The position numbers and the translations under genes were made by a program. From Phyto melanocephala (Eukaryota; Arthropoda; Insecta; Diptera; Rhinophoridae), in contig OW799233.1 of assembly GCA_941918925.1 (NCBI GenBank), forward strand, positions 58,185,841 to 58,249,840: DNA of 64,000 bases, written 5' to 3'. Positions 9,261 through 21,136 of this stretch are shown piece by piece. Numbering within the stretch: the stretch's first letter is position 1; each line of letters begins with the position of its first letter. A model generated the notes under the pieces. The model saw only the letters and a list, made by a program, of their open reading frames with translations, made no database searches and was not told the origin of the DNA.

Positions 9261-11987
9261 TTATACCCGCCACCAAAAAAATGGTGGGGGTATATTCATT
9301 TTGTCATTCCGTTTGTAACACATCGAAATATCCATTTTAGATCCCATAAAGTATATATATTCTGAATCGTGGTTTGATTTTATGACGATCTAGCTATGTC
9401 CGTCCGTCTGTCCGTCTGTTGAAAGCACGATAGAGGTCGCACCGAAAAAGCTAGGGGGCTCAAATTTTGCCAGAATATTTCTTATAGACAAGGTTTGTTT
9501 GGAATTGAAAATGGGCTAAATCGGAATATTAGGAAGAGAGTTATAGCTCGAAAAGCAAGAGTAGGTCGAAAAACCGTGTCCTTCGAACATCGAATAAAAT
9601 GGAATTGTGACCAAACGCCTTAACGTAGACTCATGAAACTTCGAATATATATTTCCTGGGTAAAGACAATATTTTTACCCCAAAATTGTCTAAATCTATG
9701 CATTAGGAGAGGAGTTATCGATCAAAATGTACGAAAATTTATACCTCACAGTGTATTTTTCGGTATATTTAAAAACAAAAACGTCATAAAAGCAACAAAA
9801 TTGGATGTACGACTCTGAAATTTTGCACACTTTGCTTTTTGGTGACACGCTTTCTTGTAACGGCAAATCAATGTGCCACGCCCACTTTTACGCCCACCTC
9901 CCATATAACGTTTTAACTAAAATTCATATAATTTCTCTATTAATAAAGATTTTGGAATAATAAAGGCCTATCTTGAAACACCTCAGTTGTACTCATTCGC
10001 AAAAATAACTTTGACACGCCTACTATAACGCCCACTTTTCACGTTTTCTACCGTTAATGAAATTTAAAAGCTCATAAAACCGCTAAAATTAGAGGTATGA
10101 TGATAAATTTTGCTACGTCTATCCCCCTAGGCAATTTCATACCATGCCAAAAAATTAAGGTGCCACGCCCACTTTTACGCCCACCTCCCATATAACGTTT
10201 TACCTAAAATTCATATAATTTCTCTATTAATAAAGATTTTGGAATAATAAAGGACTATATTGAAACACCTAAGTTGTACTCATTAGCAAAAACAACTTTG
10301 ACACGACTACTATAATGCCCACTTTCACTTTTGAATTGTGTCCAGACGCATAAACGTAGTCATGAAATTTCGAATATATACTTATCGAGTCAAAAGAATA
10401 TTTTTCCCTGAAAATCGCTTAAATCTATGAATTAGGAAAAGAGTTATAGATAAAAATGTACGAAAATTTATACCGCACAATGTATATTTCAAATTTAAAA
10501 CGTAATAAAACTGACAAAACTATATGCACGATTCTGAAATTTTGCAAACATGGCTTTTTGGTCAAAGTCTTCGTTATAACGGAAAATAGATGTGCCACGC
10601 ACACTTTTTTCCTTAAATTTGTATAAAAATATATTAGTCATATATATTAGCATTTATTCATATTACACTGCACCATTTATTGTACTGTAGCTAAATATAA
10701 GATAAAGATGATAAGATAGATGACTCTACTAGCAACTACTAGATGGCATGCTAACAACTATGCTTATGTTCTCCTTAAGTTATGCTTTATTAAAAATGGG
10801 AATTTATGAAAATTTGACCTAAGTCAAAAAAAATTATCTCTAAACATTATAAACAATTTATTTTCATGTACTAATGGCTAACAAATTTTAAAATTATACA
10901 AAACTTATTTCGTTTGAAAATCTTTTAAAAGCAAAATGTTATAGAAGTTTAAAAATCAAAATCTTACTAATAAATTTCCCGTTTTAGAAAAATGCAGAGA
11001 ATGTATATTTTAAATCACCCTGTGGCCCTTAAAATTTAACCTTAAATTCACTTTCTTCCTCTTAAATTCATGTAAATTCTCTATGAATAAAGATTTTGGA
11101 ATACTAAAGGACTATATTGAAATATCTAAGTTATGTTTATTAGCAGAAACTTTATTGACACGCGTATTTTAACGGCCACTTTCATTGAAAGACTAAATTT
11201 ACGAAAACATTTTACTAGCATACCGAAGTTATAATGGGTGGTTTAATTTTAAGGGACTATGTTGATTTTGAATAAAATTATTATGAAATTATTATCATTT
11301 ATTTTTATAATGATAATATTTGTATGCTTCAATTATGTATGGAACAAAATATCGGCCAAATGGCCCCCCCAACCTAAGCGGCACACCTCGATCCGATAGT
11401 CCAAATTTTCAATGACACTGTTGATGCTCAATTGTTGGGCACGATGATGAGTCGAGGTTGCTTGCTCTTTTGCCACGTTATCGTGAAAAACAGCAATGTT
11501 TCCCATTCAGCGAACTAAGATGGCATTCACAGATGTTTTCACATTTCATACAGACCTGCTTTGCAGACATTTAAATATTTTTTACAATTCTCACGATTGT
11601 GGACGAATTCGAACGATTATGTTGACCAAAAGAATCACGAAGTGCACAAAATGCATTTTAATTTGAACGCCCATTTTTATAAAAATCTTTAATATTTAAA
11701 AGCGTTGCTCGATTGCGTATCTTTCCACGGTTCAAATTGAGTTAGTCTGAGATTGAGAAATGTCAAATGAAATACAAGAAAAAAGTTGAAGTTTAGATGT
11801 GGTAAACCTTAAACATGGGCCCTTAAAATTTAACCACCCTCTACAAAGAAAGTGATACATATTTTATTATAAAGAGATTATTATATAGCGATTAACAAAA
11901 TAATAAATATTGTGCTTTAAATGTACACAAAATTGGTGGTGGGTATAAAAGATTCGGCACAGCCGAATATAGTGCTCTTACTTGTTT
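9261..11987 (+). repeat. DINE-1/mini-me-like interspersed repeat, family 1, long copy
   Basis: It begins TTATACCCGCCACCAAAAAA and ends GTGGTGGGTATAAAAGATTC followed by a GATTCGGC/GCCGAAT-type hairpin and CTTACTTGTTT. The start and end are inverted with respect to each other. A CCGTCCGTCTGTCCGTCTG core near 9400 matches the GTCY-rich core described for fly mini-me/DINE-type (Helentron-derived) repeats; that family name is from memory. Internal segments such as GCCACGCCCACTTTTACGCC are repeated. No protein is encoded. Related copies occur at 14832, 54408 (minus) and 57383. Confidence 0.65.
11236..11839 (-). mobile_element. Tc1/mariner-type deletion derivative inside the DINE copy
   Basis: The ends are inverted repeats (GGGTGGTTTAATTTTAAGGG and, at the right, CCCTTAAAATTTAACCACCC). 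On the minus strand, short decayed frames give HHRAQQLSI-type HTH sequence joined to SVIENLDYRIEVC and GGHLADILFHT. The latter is the familiar C-terminus of a Tc1/mariner-type insect transposase with a DUF4817-like N-terminus. The catalytic middle is deleted. A shorter relative lies at 59495-59741, and a TIR scrap at about 54556. Confidence 0.65.
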
Positions 11988-12171
11988 ATATTAAAATGTA
12001 AAACAAATTTAAGATAAATCAAATATATTTTAATTTTGGTTACTTTTTTTTTTATTTGGTTGCTTTTTGAAGTAATTTTGGTTGTAAATTTTTTTTGGTC
12101 GTGGCAACACTGATTGCAACCCACGTTTATGTATGTAAATCAGCTGTGTGCGTCAACGGCAGCAAATACCA
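11988..12171. other. AT-rich spacer
   Basis: Sequence between the DINE copy and the truncated Harbinger exon. It contains GTGGCAACACTG and otherwise nothing that I can name. Confidence 0.4.
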
Positions 12172-12402
12172 CTATGCTAAAATAGCCCTTAAAATTGTAA
12201 AATTGCCATCCACTGCACCCAATGTATGTGGGAATTGCCAAAACTTCTGGAAATCAGCAGCTATTTGCTTCCATTCCTGTTCAGTATTGGGCATCTATTA
12301 GGAAAATTGAATTGAAATTGAAATTTTCAAAATAAAAATGAACACACAAACATTTATAACATACATATGTATATATATTTTTTATATTAAAGAGAAATAT
12401 TG

Positions 12403-12840
12403 GAACAGTGGCAGAAACATCATTGGACTCTGAGCCGAACGATTTTTCTTATTCAGACTCGTTTCCATCTGGCTCAAAGAAACGAAAACCAGAGACCACG
12501 TCAAAACTGGATGATGCTTTGCATAAATTAATTGCCATTAATAAAGATGTGGGTGTATTTGAAGCTTTTGGAGAAAGTGTTGACAGACAAATAAAAGAAT
12601 ATCCCGAATTTGAAGCGTACCAAGTAATGGCGAATGAATATTATCAGAGAGAAAAATGAGGATTTAAAAAAAAACTTGGCGGCGAAAGCAAACAAAATAG
12701 TTCCTTTTCGGGTATTCCAACCAATAAATCCTACATCAAGAACATCAACGCCTGTATCACATAGCTCGAGCTCAATGCCATCCAGTGATGCTTTGTTTTA
12801 CGCAATTGGTGACGATGACATCACAGAGGAAGACTGTTAA
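12403..12840 (+). pseudogene. C-terminus of Harbinger Myb/SANT-like (MADF-type) protein, frameshifted
   Basis: After an acceptor-like GGAACAG, an open frame runs to 12659. A second frame, from 12634 to 12840, continues in another register, so one indel separates them. The sequence is acidic and serine-rich, then basic (GSKKRK). It includes FEAFGESVDRQIKEYPEFEA and a tail ending DDDITEEDC. Such C-termini follow the Myb/SANT or MADF DNA-binding domain of the accessory protein in Harbinger elements. The DNA-binding domain itself is missing. The assignment rests partly on the neighbouring transposase. Confidence 0.5.
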
Positions 12841-12870
12841 CTATTTTTAAGTTATTCTTAATACACATAC

Positions 12871-12971
12871 AGCCCAATTATGAATACAAATTCCATGTCC
12901 GGATTATCAGGTTAACACTGTTCAAAGTGTGGAAGGGAAAAATTCCGTGCTGATACTCATAATTGGGCCGA
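12871..12971. repeat. ~100-bp inverted-repeat (MITE-like) sequence
   Basis: GCCCAATTATGAATA at the left and TACTCATAATTGGGC at the right form imperfect inverted ends around about 70 bp. No clear target duplication is visible. It may be a tiny MITE or part of the Harbinger terminal sequence. Confidence 0.45.
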
Positions 12972-14081
12972 TAATTTTTCATATTTTGTTATTGTTTCCT
13001 TTTAACTGAATGATCTCGTTTTGTTTTTTTTTACCTTTTATTAAATCTTTTTAAAAATAAATCGTTTTTTACTAAACAAACAAATAAAACAAATTGTTGC
13101 TATTGAAAAAGCAATTAAAAAAATTAATACGGTATTTGATGGAAATCGAAAAGAAAACAATTTTTAAAGTTCGTTTTAATACTCTTTGAATAAAATTTTT
13201 GTTATAAAATTCTTTTTAATATAGAAATATTTATGTACTTATGTATATAACGTTTGTGACAAAATACTTTTAATACAGAAATATTATTAAAGAAACGACT
13301 TCTAAAATTAACTCGTTTTCGATTTCCATCACATGCCTGAATAAATTGTATATTATTAAAAAAATTTTACTAACTTTTAAACACTTATTTTGAAGGCTTT
13401 TATAAATAGCTTCTGAGACTTCAGGCACAAAGGCGCCTATTGTGTTCCTAGAAACACTTGACAAATACTCCAACGACTTGTAAGAGTCCCCAGTAGCTAT
13501 GTCCCTTAAAGTAATACATAATTTCACCCGTGGTGTAATAGCTGTTCGCATTGCTGTGTCACTTTTCTTTAGACGATTGTGCACCTAGTTGCAGATAAAA
13601 ACAAGTGTTACATTTGATTACAGCTCAGTTAACTATTTATATCATTTACCATTTTTAACAGATCTTCAAACTTATTCACATCAATACGAGTAAAATTTCT
13701 GAAGTCGCTATCATCGTCTTCCCATACCAGATCCATTAATAAATGTTCCTCCAAATCGTGGTCCACCCTATAATAAAAAGTATTATATTCAACCATATGT
13801 ACTAAATTTTCAGACAATTTACAACCCTTGTTACTAATAATGATTTCATCCAATATTTTCATATCACCTTTTGATTTTTTCCTTCTCTAGCAGATTCTTA
13901 CATTCTTGCAACACTTTCAGCGAAGCAAGCATTTTTAGTTGTTTTCTTGACAAAGACATTTTGAATAATAAAATTGCTTAAAAATTGCGCGCAGCCTACC
14001 TCACAGCAATCAATTTAAATTAAATTTGACAAGTAGTATGTGTGAAAAATTTGAACGTGTGGCTGCAGACTTAAGCAAGTA

Positions 14082-14740
14082 ATAGCACTATATTCGACTG
14101 TGCCAAATTTTATACACGGAATGATAAATGGTGATGGGTATACAAATTAGAAACAAGTAAGAGTGCTGTATTCGGCCGGGCCGAATCTTATATACCCTTC
14201 ACAAGGTGTAGTTATGCAATAACAATAGTTTGTATCACCATTCATCTCATATGAAATACGTACATACATATAAAAAACATACATATGTGTATAAAAACAT
14301 CCCATTGTAGAAATATAAATTTACGTATGTATGTTAAAGAAAAAAAATTAAAATTATTAATTATTATTATTAAATTAAATTAATTAAAAATTAAAAAAAA
14401 ATTAAAATAAATAAAAAATAATAAAAATATAAATAATATATATATAAATAATATATATAAATATAAAATAAATAAAAAAAAATATATAAAAAAAATTAAA
14501 AAATATAAATAATATATAAAATAAAAAATAATTTTTTTTGCTCAGATAGTGTCCGATTCCACGTTTACTCTAACCAGTATACCACGTTTGTATGTATGTA
14601 TGTTCTTGTTGTGAAAAAAAGAGGTGGTCGAGGTTTTTTGCTCATATCTCAGTTGTTTATGTACCGATGTTTCTGGTTTTCAGTACCGATCTACTCCCGA
14701 ATATTTATGATATTTTAATATCACTAAATAAATTATATTA
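14082..14740 (-). repeat. DINE-like repeat, family 2, with short extra fragment
   Basis: On the minus strand it ends with the TATATAAGATTCGGCCCGGC-type hairpin and CTTACTTGTTTC near 14152. It extends through a low-complexity AT tract (14335-14555) to sequence also found at 20480-20640 (ACATCGGTA, ACCTCG and similar). Family 2 differs from family 1 in starting TTATACCCTTCACAC. A second, shorter 3'-end fragment lies at 14082-14142. Confidence 0.6.
14335..14555. repeat. AT low-complexity tract
   Basis: About 220 bp composed almost only of A and T with ATAAATAATATATA-type motifs. It corresponds to the variable T-rich interior of family 2 repeats (compare 20690-20870). Confidence 0.85.
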
Positions 14741-14831
14741 AATTAAATTATACTAAAGATCTAAAATGATTTTTTTTTTCAATTTTTAATATCAATATAT
14801 ATAAATATATATGTATATGTAAATATATATT

Positions 14832-15030
14832 TATACCCACTACCAAAAAAAATGGTGTGGGTGTAGATTCAATATGTCATTCCGGAAAATATTTTGATAG
14901 CAAATAAAAATAATATTTCATAGCGACAACGGTTAATAAAAAATAATCATTTTTGTAATATAAAAGAACACAAAATTGGTGGTGGGTATCATAAATTCGG
15001 CACAGCCGAATGTAGAGCTCTTACTTGTTT
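14832..15030 (+). repeat. DINE-like repeat, family 1, short copy
   Basis: Starts TTATACCCACTACCAAAAAA and ends GGTGGTGGGTATCATAAATT with the CGGCACAGCCG hairpin and CTTACTTGTTT. It is a deletion derivative of the longer family 1 copies, about 200 bp. Confidence 0.7.
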
Positions 15031-15048
15031 TCATTTCTAGTTGTTGTA

Positions 15049-15800
15049 CCCTACAAGAAATGAGTGACTGAAACTAGCACATACAAATGTTTTTACTTAC
15101 ACTTTTGTAGCAATTTTATATATAATTGCTGCTTCAGGAAAAATAATGCGTATGCAAAAGTGAGACAACTAAAGTATATAGATTTTTTGATGTTCAAAAA
15201 CAAAATTTTTTTAAAACTATTGCGTAAAATTTTTAAGTCAGTGTAATAAAAATTAATTTTTATTAAATAACGAAAGCTTTTATATAAAATACGCAAGAAA
15301 TAATAGGTAAGTAAGAAATGTAGCAGCCAGACATACTTACATAAATGCCTTTGCATATTTGCATAATTTTTACTTTTTAGCAATTCTAGCCGTAATGTCG
15401 ATGATGCTAATATCAATAATAAGGATTAAAATGAGCCCCTCCATGGAGCTGTGAAATAACGTATTAATGGTAATAATAAACTTAATGTCATGAAATACAT
15501 ATATAATAATAAATAATATAAAAGATAATAAATTTTGTTTTATTATACGAGTAATATATATATGTACCTGGTTAGCTTTGACTGATTTATACGTTAAGTG
15601 TGACTAGTTAGCTTTGACCGATATATACTTACGTTAAGTGTGACTACTATTTTTATTATATTTAATTAGAAACAGCTGTAGTGTAAGTAGTCCAGATATA
15701 TGTTTTGCAGTCGACAGAACTAATAAGTTAGAGAAAGACGCACAATCACATGTACACAAAAGTTTCAGTAATTTTTTTCACATTTCCCTTAAGAAACTAA
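15049..15800 (+). repeat. Left arm of a long-armed inverted-repeat element
   Basis: Segments 15049-15260 and 15440-15800 are inverted relative to 19960-20165 and 19620-19900. Shared landmarks include CCCTACAAGAA, AGTGACTGAAACTAGCACAT and ACGTTAAGTGTGACTA. The arms are diverged and rearranged but are long, of the order of 0.6-0.7 kb. A LOA-clade retrotransposon lies between them. Confidence 0.7.
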
Positions 15801-16097
15801 TAGAAACTAAGACGCCCATTGGTTGGACACATAATCCAACGGATTAGGAAAATCCCGAAGATGAGGCAAAGGAGGCTAAAGAAGGCGAAGGCCACCCCGT
15901 GCCAATGAAGAGGGAGGAGTCGGAGATCACTCAATCCCAAAAATAATCTCTTTTAGCCGAACAACAATGATACTGCTCTTGCAGATCAATCTCCATCGGA
16001 GCAGGACGGCTATACAATGATGGAAAATATAATTAAAGGTAAGATACACATAGTTCTCATACAGAAATCCTAAACTGTTAAGGACAGATTCACTGGC

Positions 16098-16620
16098 TTG
16101 AATGAGTGTGATTACCAATTATTTTATGCTAAAACTGGGTCTCGACCTAGAACATGTCATAAGGGATTAAATTTTCTTTTTTCCAAAGATTTATCTACAG
16201 CGGACGCCACCACCTTAATACAAGGCTCACGCAATTTAATGCTGGCATCGGTGTATCAACCTTCTGACGCTCCGACACTACCACCAACGTCGGATTTGAG
16301 AAGTATTATAACATCGGCAAGAAGAACAGGCAGGAATATTTGAATAGGCTGTGATGTGAACTCGAATCACCTCTCTTTGGGCAGCACAAACTGTAACAGG
16401 AGGGTGACGCCCTATGGGAATTCCTAAATGCAAACAACTTACTTACCCTTAACTCTGGTAATAAACCTACTTTTATTAACAGAATTAGAGAAGAGGTAAT
16501 TGATGTGACTATATGTTCAGAAAATTTGATTGATGAAATTTGCGATTGCCACGTATCTGATATACACTCTTATTCGGACCATCGTTATATTTTCATGACC
16601 TTGACTCATTCGCCACTTTC
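16098..16620 (+). pseudogene. LOA endonuclease domain remnant
   Basis: The frame from 16098 reads GSRPRTCHKGLNF and later ASVYQPSDAPTLPP, a signature of R1/LOA endonucleases. After a frame disruption at 16343 it continues with NSGNKPTFINRIREEVIDVT and ends at SDHRYI near 16590, the conserved terminal Ser-Asp-His motif. The catalytic core between them is partly lost. Confidence 0.7.
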
Positions 16621-16809
16621 AGAAATAAGGCCAAGACAGATTGGCCAAATTTTAGGTTAGGTCTACGACATAAACTCGAAACTTATCCGGAACCACACGG
16701 AAATCTGGGAACGAGAGATTCGATGGTGGGAAGATTGACAGCCGATTTTAAGGAAACCTTTGAGGAGCATTGTCCACTCCGATAAAGGCGAACCTGGAGA
16801 GAATAGCCC

Positions 16810-18315
16810 TGGATGACAGGTGAGCTGATTAATCTGAGGAAAGAAACCCGAAGGCTATTTAACAGAGCCAATCGGAAGAGACAATCAGTATACTGGGACG
16901 ATTACAATGAGAAGCTCAGAATATACAATAAGGCAATAAGAATCGCCAAACGCAAATCCTGGAGGCTTTTTTGCAGTCAGGTGGACAGCGTGAATGACGT
17001 TTCTAGAATTAAGAAATTCCTATCTAAAACCCATACCCAACCGGAAACACTCGTTGATTCAACGGGAAAAGGTCGGAGACGATGGAGGAAACACTAGGAG
17101 TACTGATAGAGGTACACTTTCAAACGGAAATGGCGGATGATGAGAAAAATCCTCACCCCAATGATGGGAATGCCACGACGGATATAATTATAACCGCAAA
17201 TATGGTCAGAGAGGCGGTTAATAGTTTCTTGTCATATAAGGCACCAGGGCCGGATGGTATTTTTCCGGCTCTCCTACAAAGGAGCATTGAGCTAATCGAT
17301 ATAAGGCTGGCGAACATTTTCACTACTTGCCTAAAATATGCGTATACCCCTGTGGAATGGAGGGAGGCGAGAGTCGTTATCATACCTGAACCAGGGAAGG
17401 AAAATTATGCAAATCCTAAAGCTTATAGACCCATAAGCTTAACATCATTCTTATTGAAAACCATGGAGCGTATCGTCGACAGAATGGTTAGGAGACGAAT
17501 ATCAAAGGCAGATCTACTGTGACTGCTCTTCAGGAAGTGGTTTATCATATAGAAAGATTCTTCGTCCTGGGTGTGTATACCATAGGCGTATTCATAGACA
17601 TAGAAGGAGCTTTCAATAACGTAATGACTTATCGTAATATCTTATCGGTTCCTTGGAGAACTTAGGGTTAAACCATGTCCTAATTGCATGGATTAGCAAT
17701 ATGTTGAGGAACAGATGGAAAATTTTTAAGGCAAATGGAGTGAGAAGAAGGGACAAAGTATGTCGAGGAATCCCGCAGGGAGGTATTTTATCTCCACCTT
17801 TATGGATAACTACCATACATAGTCTACTGAGGATTCTATCAAACGAGGGATTCAAACCTATCTGTTACGCAGATGATGTTGCGATACTGATCAGGGGGAC
17901 GAATCCAAATTCTTTATGTATGAGAGCAACGGAGGCTTTGAATATATCCTATAACTGGGAGCGAGGGCTCAATGTCAACCCGAACAAGACTGAAATCTGT
18001 TTGTTTACGAGAAAGAGGGAGATACCAGCGCATGGATATCCCATCTTTCGGAATAAGACAATTAAGATTGATAGGAAGGTTAAATACCTAGGAATAGTGC
18101 TTGATTGGAGACTTTCCTGGAAGGACCACATTGAGTGTAAAGTGGAAAAGGCTCAGAGAATATGGGCACTCTGCAGAAGAGCGGTAGGATCAAAGTGGGG
18201 CATAAGCCCAAGGATGACACATTGGCTATATATGAGTGTACTGCGGCCGATCATGACGTACGCCTCGTTAAAGTGTAAAACGTCTTCCAAAGATTTAGAG
18301 ACAGTGCTGCATTAG
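16810..18315 (+). pseudogene. LOA reverse transcriptase, frameshifted
   Basis: Three frames cover the RT. 16813-17097 gives the basic linker with RKETRRLFNRANRKRQSVYW. 17082-17522 gives SYKAPGPDGIFPALLQ and NPKAYRPISLTSFLLKTMER. A short frame near 17590 carries motif A (FIDIEGAFNNV). 17653-18315 has GIPQGGILSPPLW, the catalytic YADDVAIL and KYLGIVLDWRLSWKDH. The frames change at about 17090 and 17520-17650, so no continuous protein is made. Confidence 0.85.
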
Positions 18316-18599
18316 TATTTGCGGTGCTAGAGGACTACATCGACAATGACCATTGAGAATAAACTATCAATTTGGCCAATAGAGATACAGGTAGCGGCTT
18401 TAGCTGCTACAACATTAATGGCAATAGATGAATGGCTTATAAGAGAACATAAGACCAAATACCAAAGAATAACGGATATCCTACGGATGGGAAATATTAC
18501 GGAAGTAATATGTGATAAAATTCCGATGAGATATGAAAATACTAATTGCATCACCATAATACCGAAAAAGGGAGAATAGGATGAAATAACCAGGATAGG

Positions 18600-19200
18600 A
18601 AACACCCATGGAATCGATCTTTATACAGACGGTTCAAAGATTGGTGACCAAACTGGAGTGGGCTTATACGACATAAGCCGAAACAGAAGCAAATACTTCC
18701 GTCTACCAGATCACAATACCATTTTCCAGGCTGAGATCATGGCGATTACGAAAGGAATTAAATGGATAAAGAAAACGAATAGCGAAGCCCTGATTCGTAT
18801 CTTTACAGATGTCAATCAGTGATTAATACATTGAGAAAAAAGGAAGTTAAATCCCGGAACGTTCTGCAATGCAAGAGCGAGATAAGCTCATATGCAAATT
18901 GCGGATATCTGGAGATAATATGGATACCAAGCCATCACGGGCTGATCGGAAACGAGAAAGCCGACAAGTTATTCAAAATGGGAGCTCTTCAGAGTAATTA
19001 ACTTTGAATAACGCTAAACCCAGAAAATGGCAAGGCACTGACGTCGGTAAAGTGTCAAAAATACTATGGGGTGACCCAAATCTTGGGAAATCAAAGGAAA
19101 TTCTGAGACTAAGTAGACCAACACTTATGAGACTAACCAGTGTGATTACAGGTAATACGGTGTTGAGAACTCATCTAGCTCGCATGAAACTGTCTTAGGC
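18600..19200 (+). pseudogene. LOA RNase H and C-terminal domain
   Basis: Short frames carry an RNase H signature: LYTDGSKIGDQTG, then FQAEIMAITKG, IFTDVNQ followed by a stop, and IIWIPSHHGLIGNEKAD. The acidic residues and the late His-Asp pair typical of RNase H are recognisable. Stops at about 18822 and 19001 break the frame. Confidence 0.75.
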
Positions 19201-19542
19201 GACGACATGCAGAGCATTCGAGGAAGAGGATGAGACTTTGATACACTATCTCTGTCATTGTCCTGCGTTTGAGCATATTAGACGCGAGAATTTTACAGTG
19301 GATACTATGCCAAATTTGGAGTACCTGGCGAACTCGAACTGGAATCCATAAGGAATTACATTGAGGGCACTGAGTTCTTGGGCTAGTCCGATATTTATGG
19401 AAATTATGATTATGGTTTTAAATTGGGAATTCCGTTTCCCACATGGAGCGCACAACATGCCAACTGGGCATAAGTGTATACCTGTCATGGGTTTGGGCTT
19501 TTAGTACCCCTCCTTTTCAACCTAACCTAATAGAAACTTCCC

Positions 19543-20236
19543 TACAAGAACAGTGACGGTCATTTAACCGGTTATATGACTGGTATTAGTGACTGATATA
19601 TCGGTTATTGCGTAGAACAAAGTTTCTATTAGTTTCTTAAGGGTAATGTGAAAAAAAATTACTGAAACTTTTGTGTACATGTGATTTTGCGTCTTTATCT
19701 TAACTATTAGTTCTGTGAACTGCAAAACATATATCTGGACTACTAACACTACAGCTAAATATTTCTAATCAAATATAATATAAATAGTAGTCACACTTAA
19801 CGTATATGTATGTATATTGGTCAAAGCTACTCGTACAATAAAAAAAAATTATTATCTTTTATATTATTTATTATTATATTTTTCATTACATCACTTTTTT
19901 TATCACAATATTTCAGGTTAATTTCACTGCTTCCTGTAGGCGCTCATTATTTAATAAAAATTACTTTTTGTAGCACTGAATTAAAAATTTTACAGAATAA
20001 TTTTCCATTTTTTTTTAACGTCAAGAAATCCACATACATTATTTGTCTTACTCTTGCATACGCATTATTTTTCCTGTAGCAGGAATTATGCAATAGTGTT
20101 AGTAAAAACAATTTGTATGTGTTAGTTTCAGTCATTCATTTATTGTAGGGTTTGTTCTACGCAATAACCAATATACATATCAATCACTAACACCAGTCAT
20201 ATAACCGGTCAAATGACCGTCACTGTTCTTGTAGGG
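19543..20236. mobile_element. Inverted-repeat element, CCCTACAAGAACAGTGACGG ends
   Basis: Left end CTACAAGAACAGTGACGG near 19543 and right end CCGTCACTGTTCTTGTAGGG near 20236 are inverted. The repeats extend about 80 bp inward (CATTTAACCGGTTATATGAC and its partner). The interior is non-coding and pairs with the arm at 15049-15800. No convincing target duplication was found. I cannot name the superfamily. Confidence 0.65.
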
Positions 20237-20270
20237 TAGTTTCCATTTTGATTTTTCAAATTCGTCTCTT

Positions 20271-21055
20271 TTTATACCCTTCACACAGTGAAAAAGGGTA
20301 TATATAGGTTTGTCATTCCGTGTGAAATTTCTACAATTTTCGTTTCCGACCCCATAAAGTATATATTTTCTGAAAGCTTATGAATAGGGGAGTCGATTAA
20401 GCCCTGTCAGTCTGTCCGTGTGTATGTTGAAATCAACTTTTTGAAGCCCCCGACATAGGTTGAACCCGGGTAAGGTATTAAAATATCAGAAATATTCGGG
20501 AGTAGATCGGTATTGAAAATCAGAAACATCGGTATATAAACAACTGAGATATGAGCAAAAACCCACGACCACCTCGATTTTTTTTTCACAAAAACAACAT
20601 TACAACAACATACATACATACAAACGTGTATACTGGTTAGGGAAAACGTGACAGCGAATCCCAGCTGAGCCAAAAAAAAAATTTTTGTAATTTTTTTTAA
20701 ATTTTTTTTTAATTTTTTTTTTTATTTTTTTTTAATATATTATATATATTTTTATTTTTTTTTTTAATTTTTTTTTTTTTGTTTTATATAGATTATATAT
20801 ATAATAATTTTTTTTTTAAATTTTTTTTTTTATTTTTTTTTAAATTTTTTTTTTATTTTTTGTTTTTTAACATACATATGTACGTGAATTTATAATTTTA
20901 CAATGGGATGTTTTTATATATGTATGTTTTTATATGTATGTACGTATTTCATATGGGATGAATGGTGACACAAACTACTGTTACTGCATGACTACACGTT
21001 GTGAAGGGTATATAAGATTCGGCACGGCCGAATATAGCGCTCTTACTTGTTTTTA
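20271..21055 (+). repeat. DINE-like repeat, family 2, full-length copy
   Basis: Starts TTTATACCCTTCACACAGTG (inverted relative to its end), contains GTCAGTCTGTCCGTGTG near 20407 and a T-rich low-complexity interior (20690-20870). It ends GTGAAGGGTATATAAGATTC, the hairpin CGGCACGGCCG and CTTACTTGTTTTT. A truncated second 5' end follows at 21068. Confidence 0.7.
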
Positions 21056-21067
21056 ATTCAAAGTTCT

Positions 21068-21136
21068 CTTTTTATACCCTTCACACAGTGAAAAAGGGTA
21101 TAAGTATGCATAAATGTAGGTTTGTCATTCCGTGTG
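21068..21136 (+). repeat. DINE-like family 2, 5'-end fragment
   Basis: CTTTTTATACCCTTCACACA through GTCATTCCGTGTG, then homology to the neighbouring copy stops. Only the first ~70 bp remain. Confidence 0.65.

Larger units (their letters stand above)
12172..13959 (-). pseudogene. PIF/Harbinger transposase, truncated after first catalytic Asp
   Basis: The exons 13868-13959, 13650-13767, 13375-13584 and 12172-12294 join in one frame with plausible splice sites. The protein carries FRNFTRIDVNKFEDLLKM, TPRVKLCITLRDIATGDSYK and EWKQIAADFQ, then FPHTLGAVDG. This is the N-terminal half of a Harbinger transposase up to the first DDE aspartate. Homology stops just after GAVDG and the frame ends at 12172. 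The second Asp and the Glu are missing, so it is non-functional. It is a different subfamily from the transposase at 2605. The 1.1-kb third intron contains a Myb-like gene fragment on the opposite strand. Confidence 0.72.
15810..19533 (+). mobile_element. Decayed LOA-clade (R1-like with RNase H) non-LTR retrotransposon
   Basis: In order on the plus strand are an apurinic-type endonuclease remnant, reverse transcriptase, RNase H and a C-terminal region with a CCHC-like CRAFEEEDETLIHYLCHC motif. Endonuclease, RT and RNase H together on one strand fit the LOA/I lineage. Multiple frameshifts and stops make it dead. The 3' end near 19500-19533 (CCTTTTCAACCTAACCTAA) recurs in reverse at 57232-57310, so the family has other copies. 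Confidence 0.8.
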
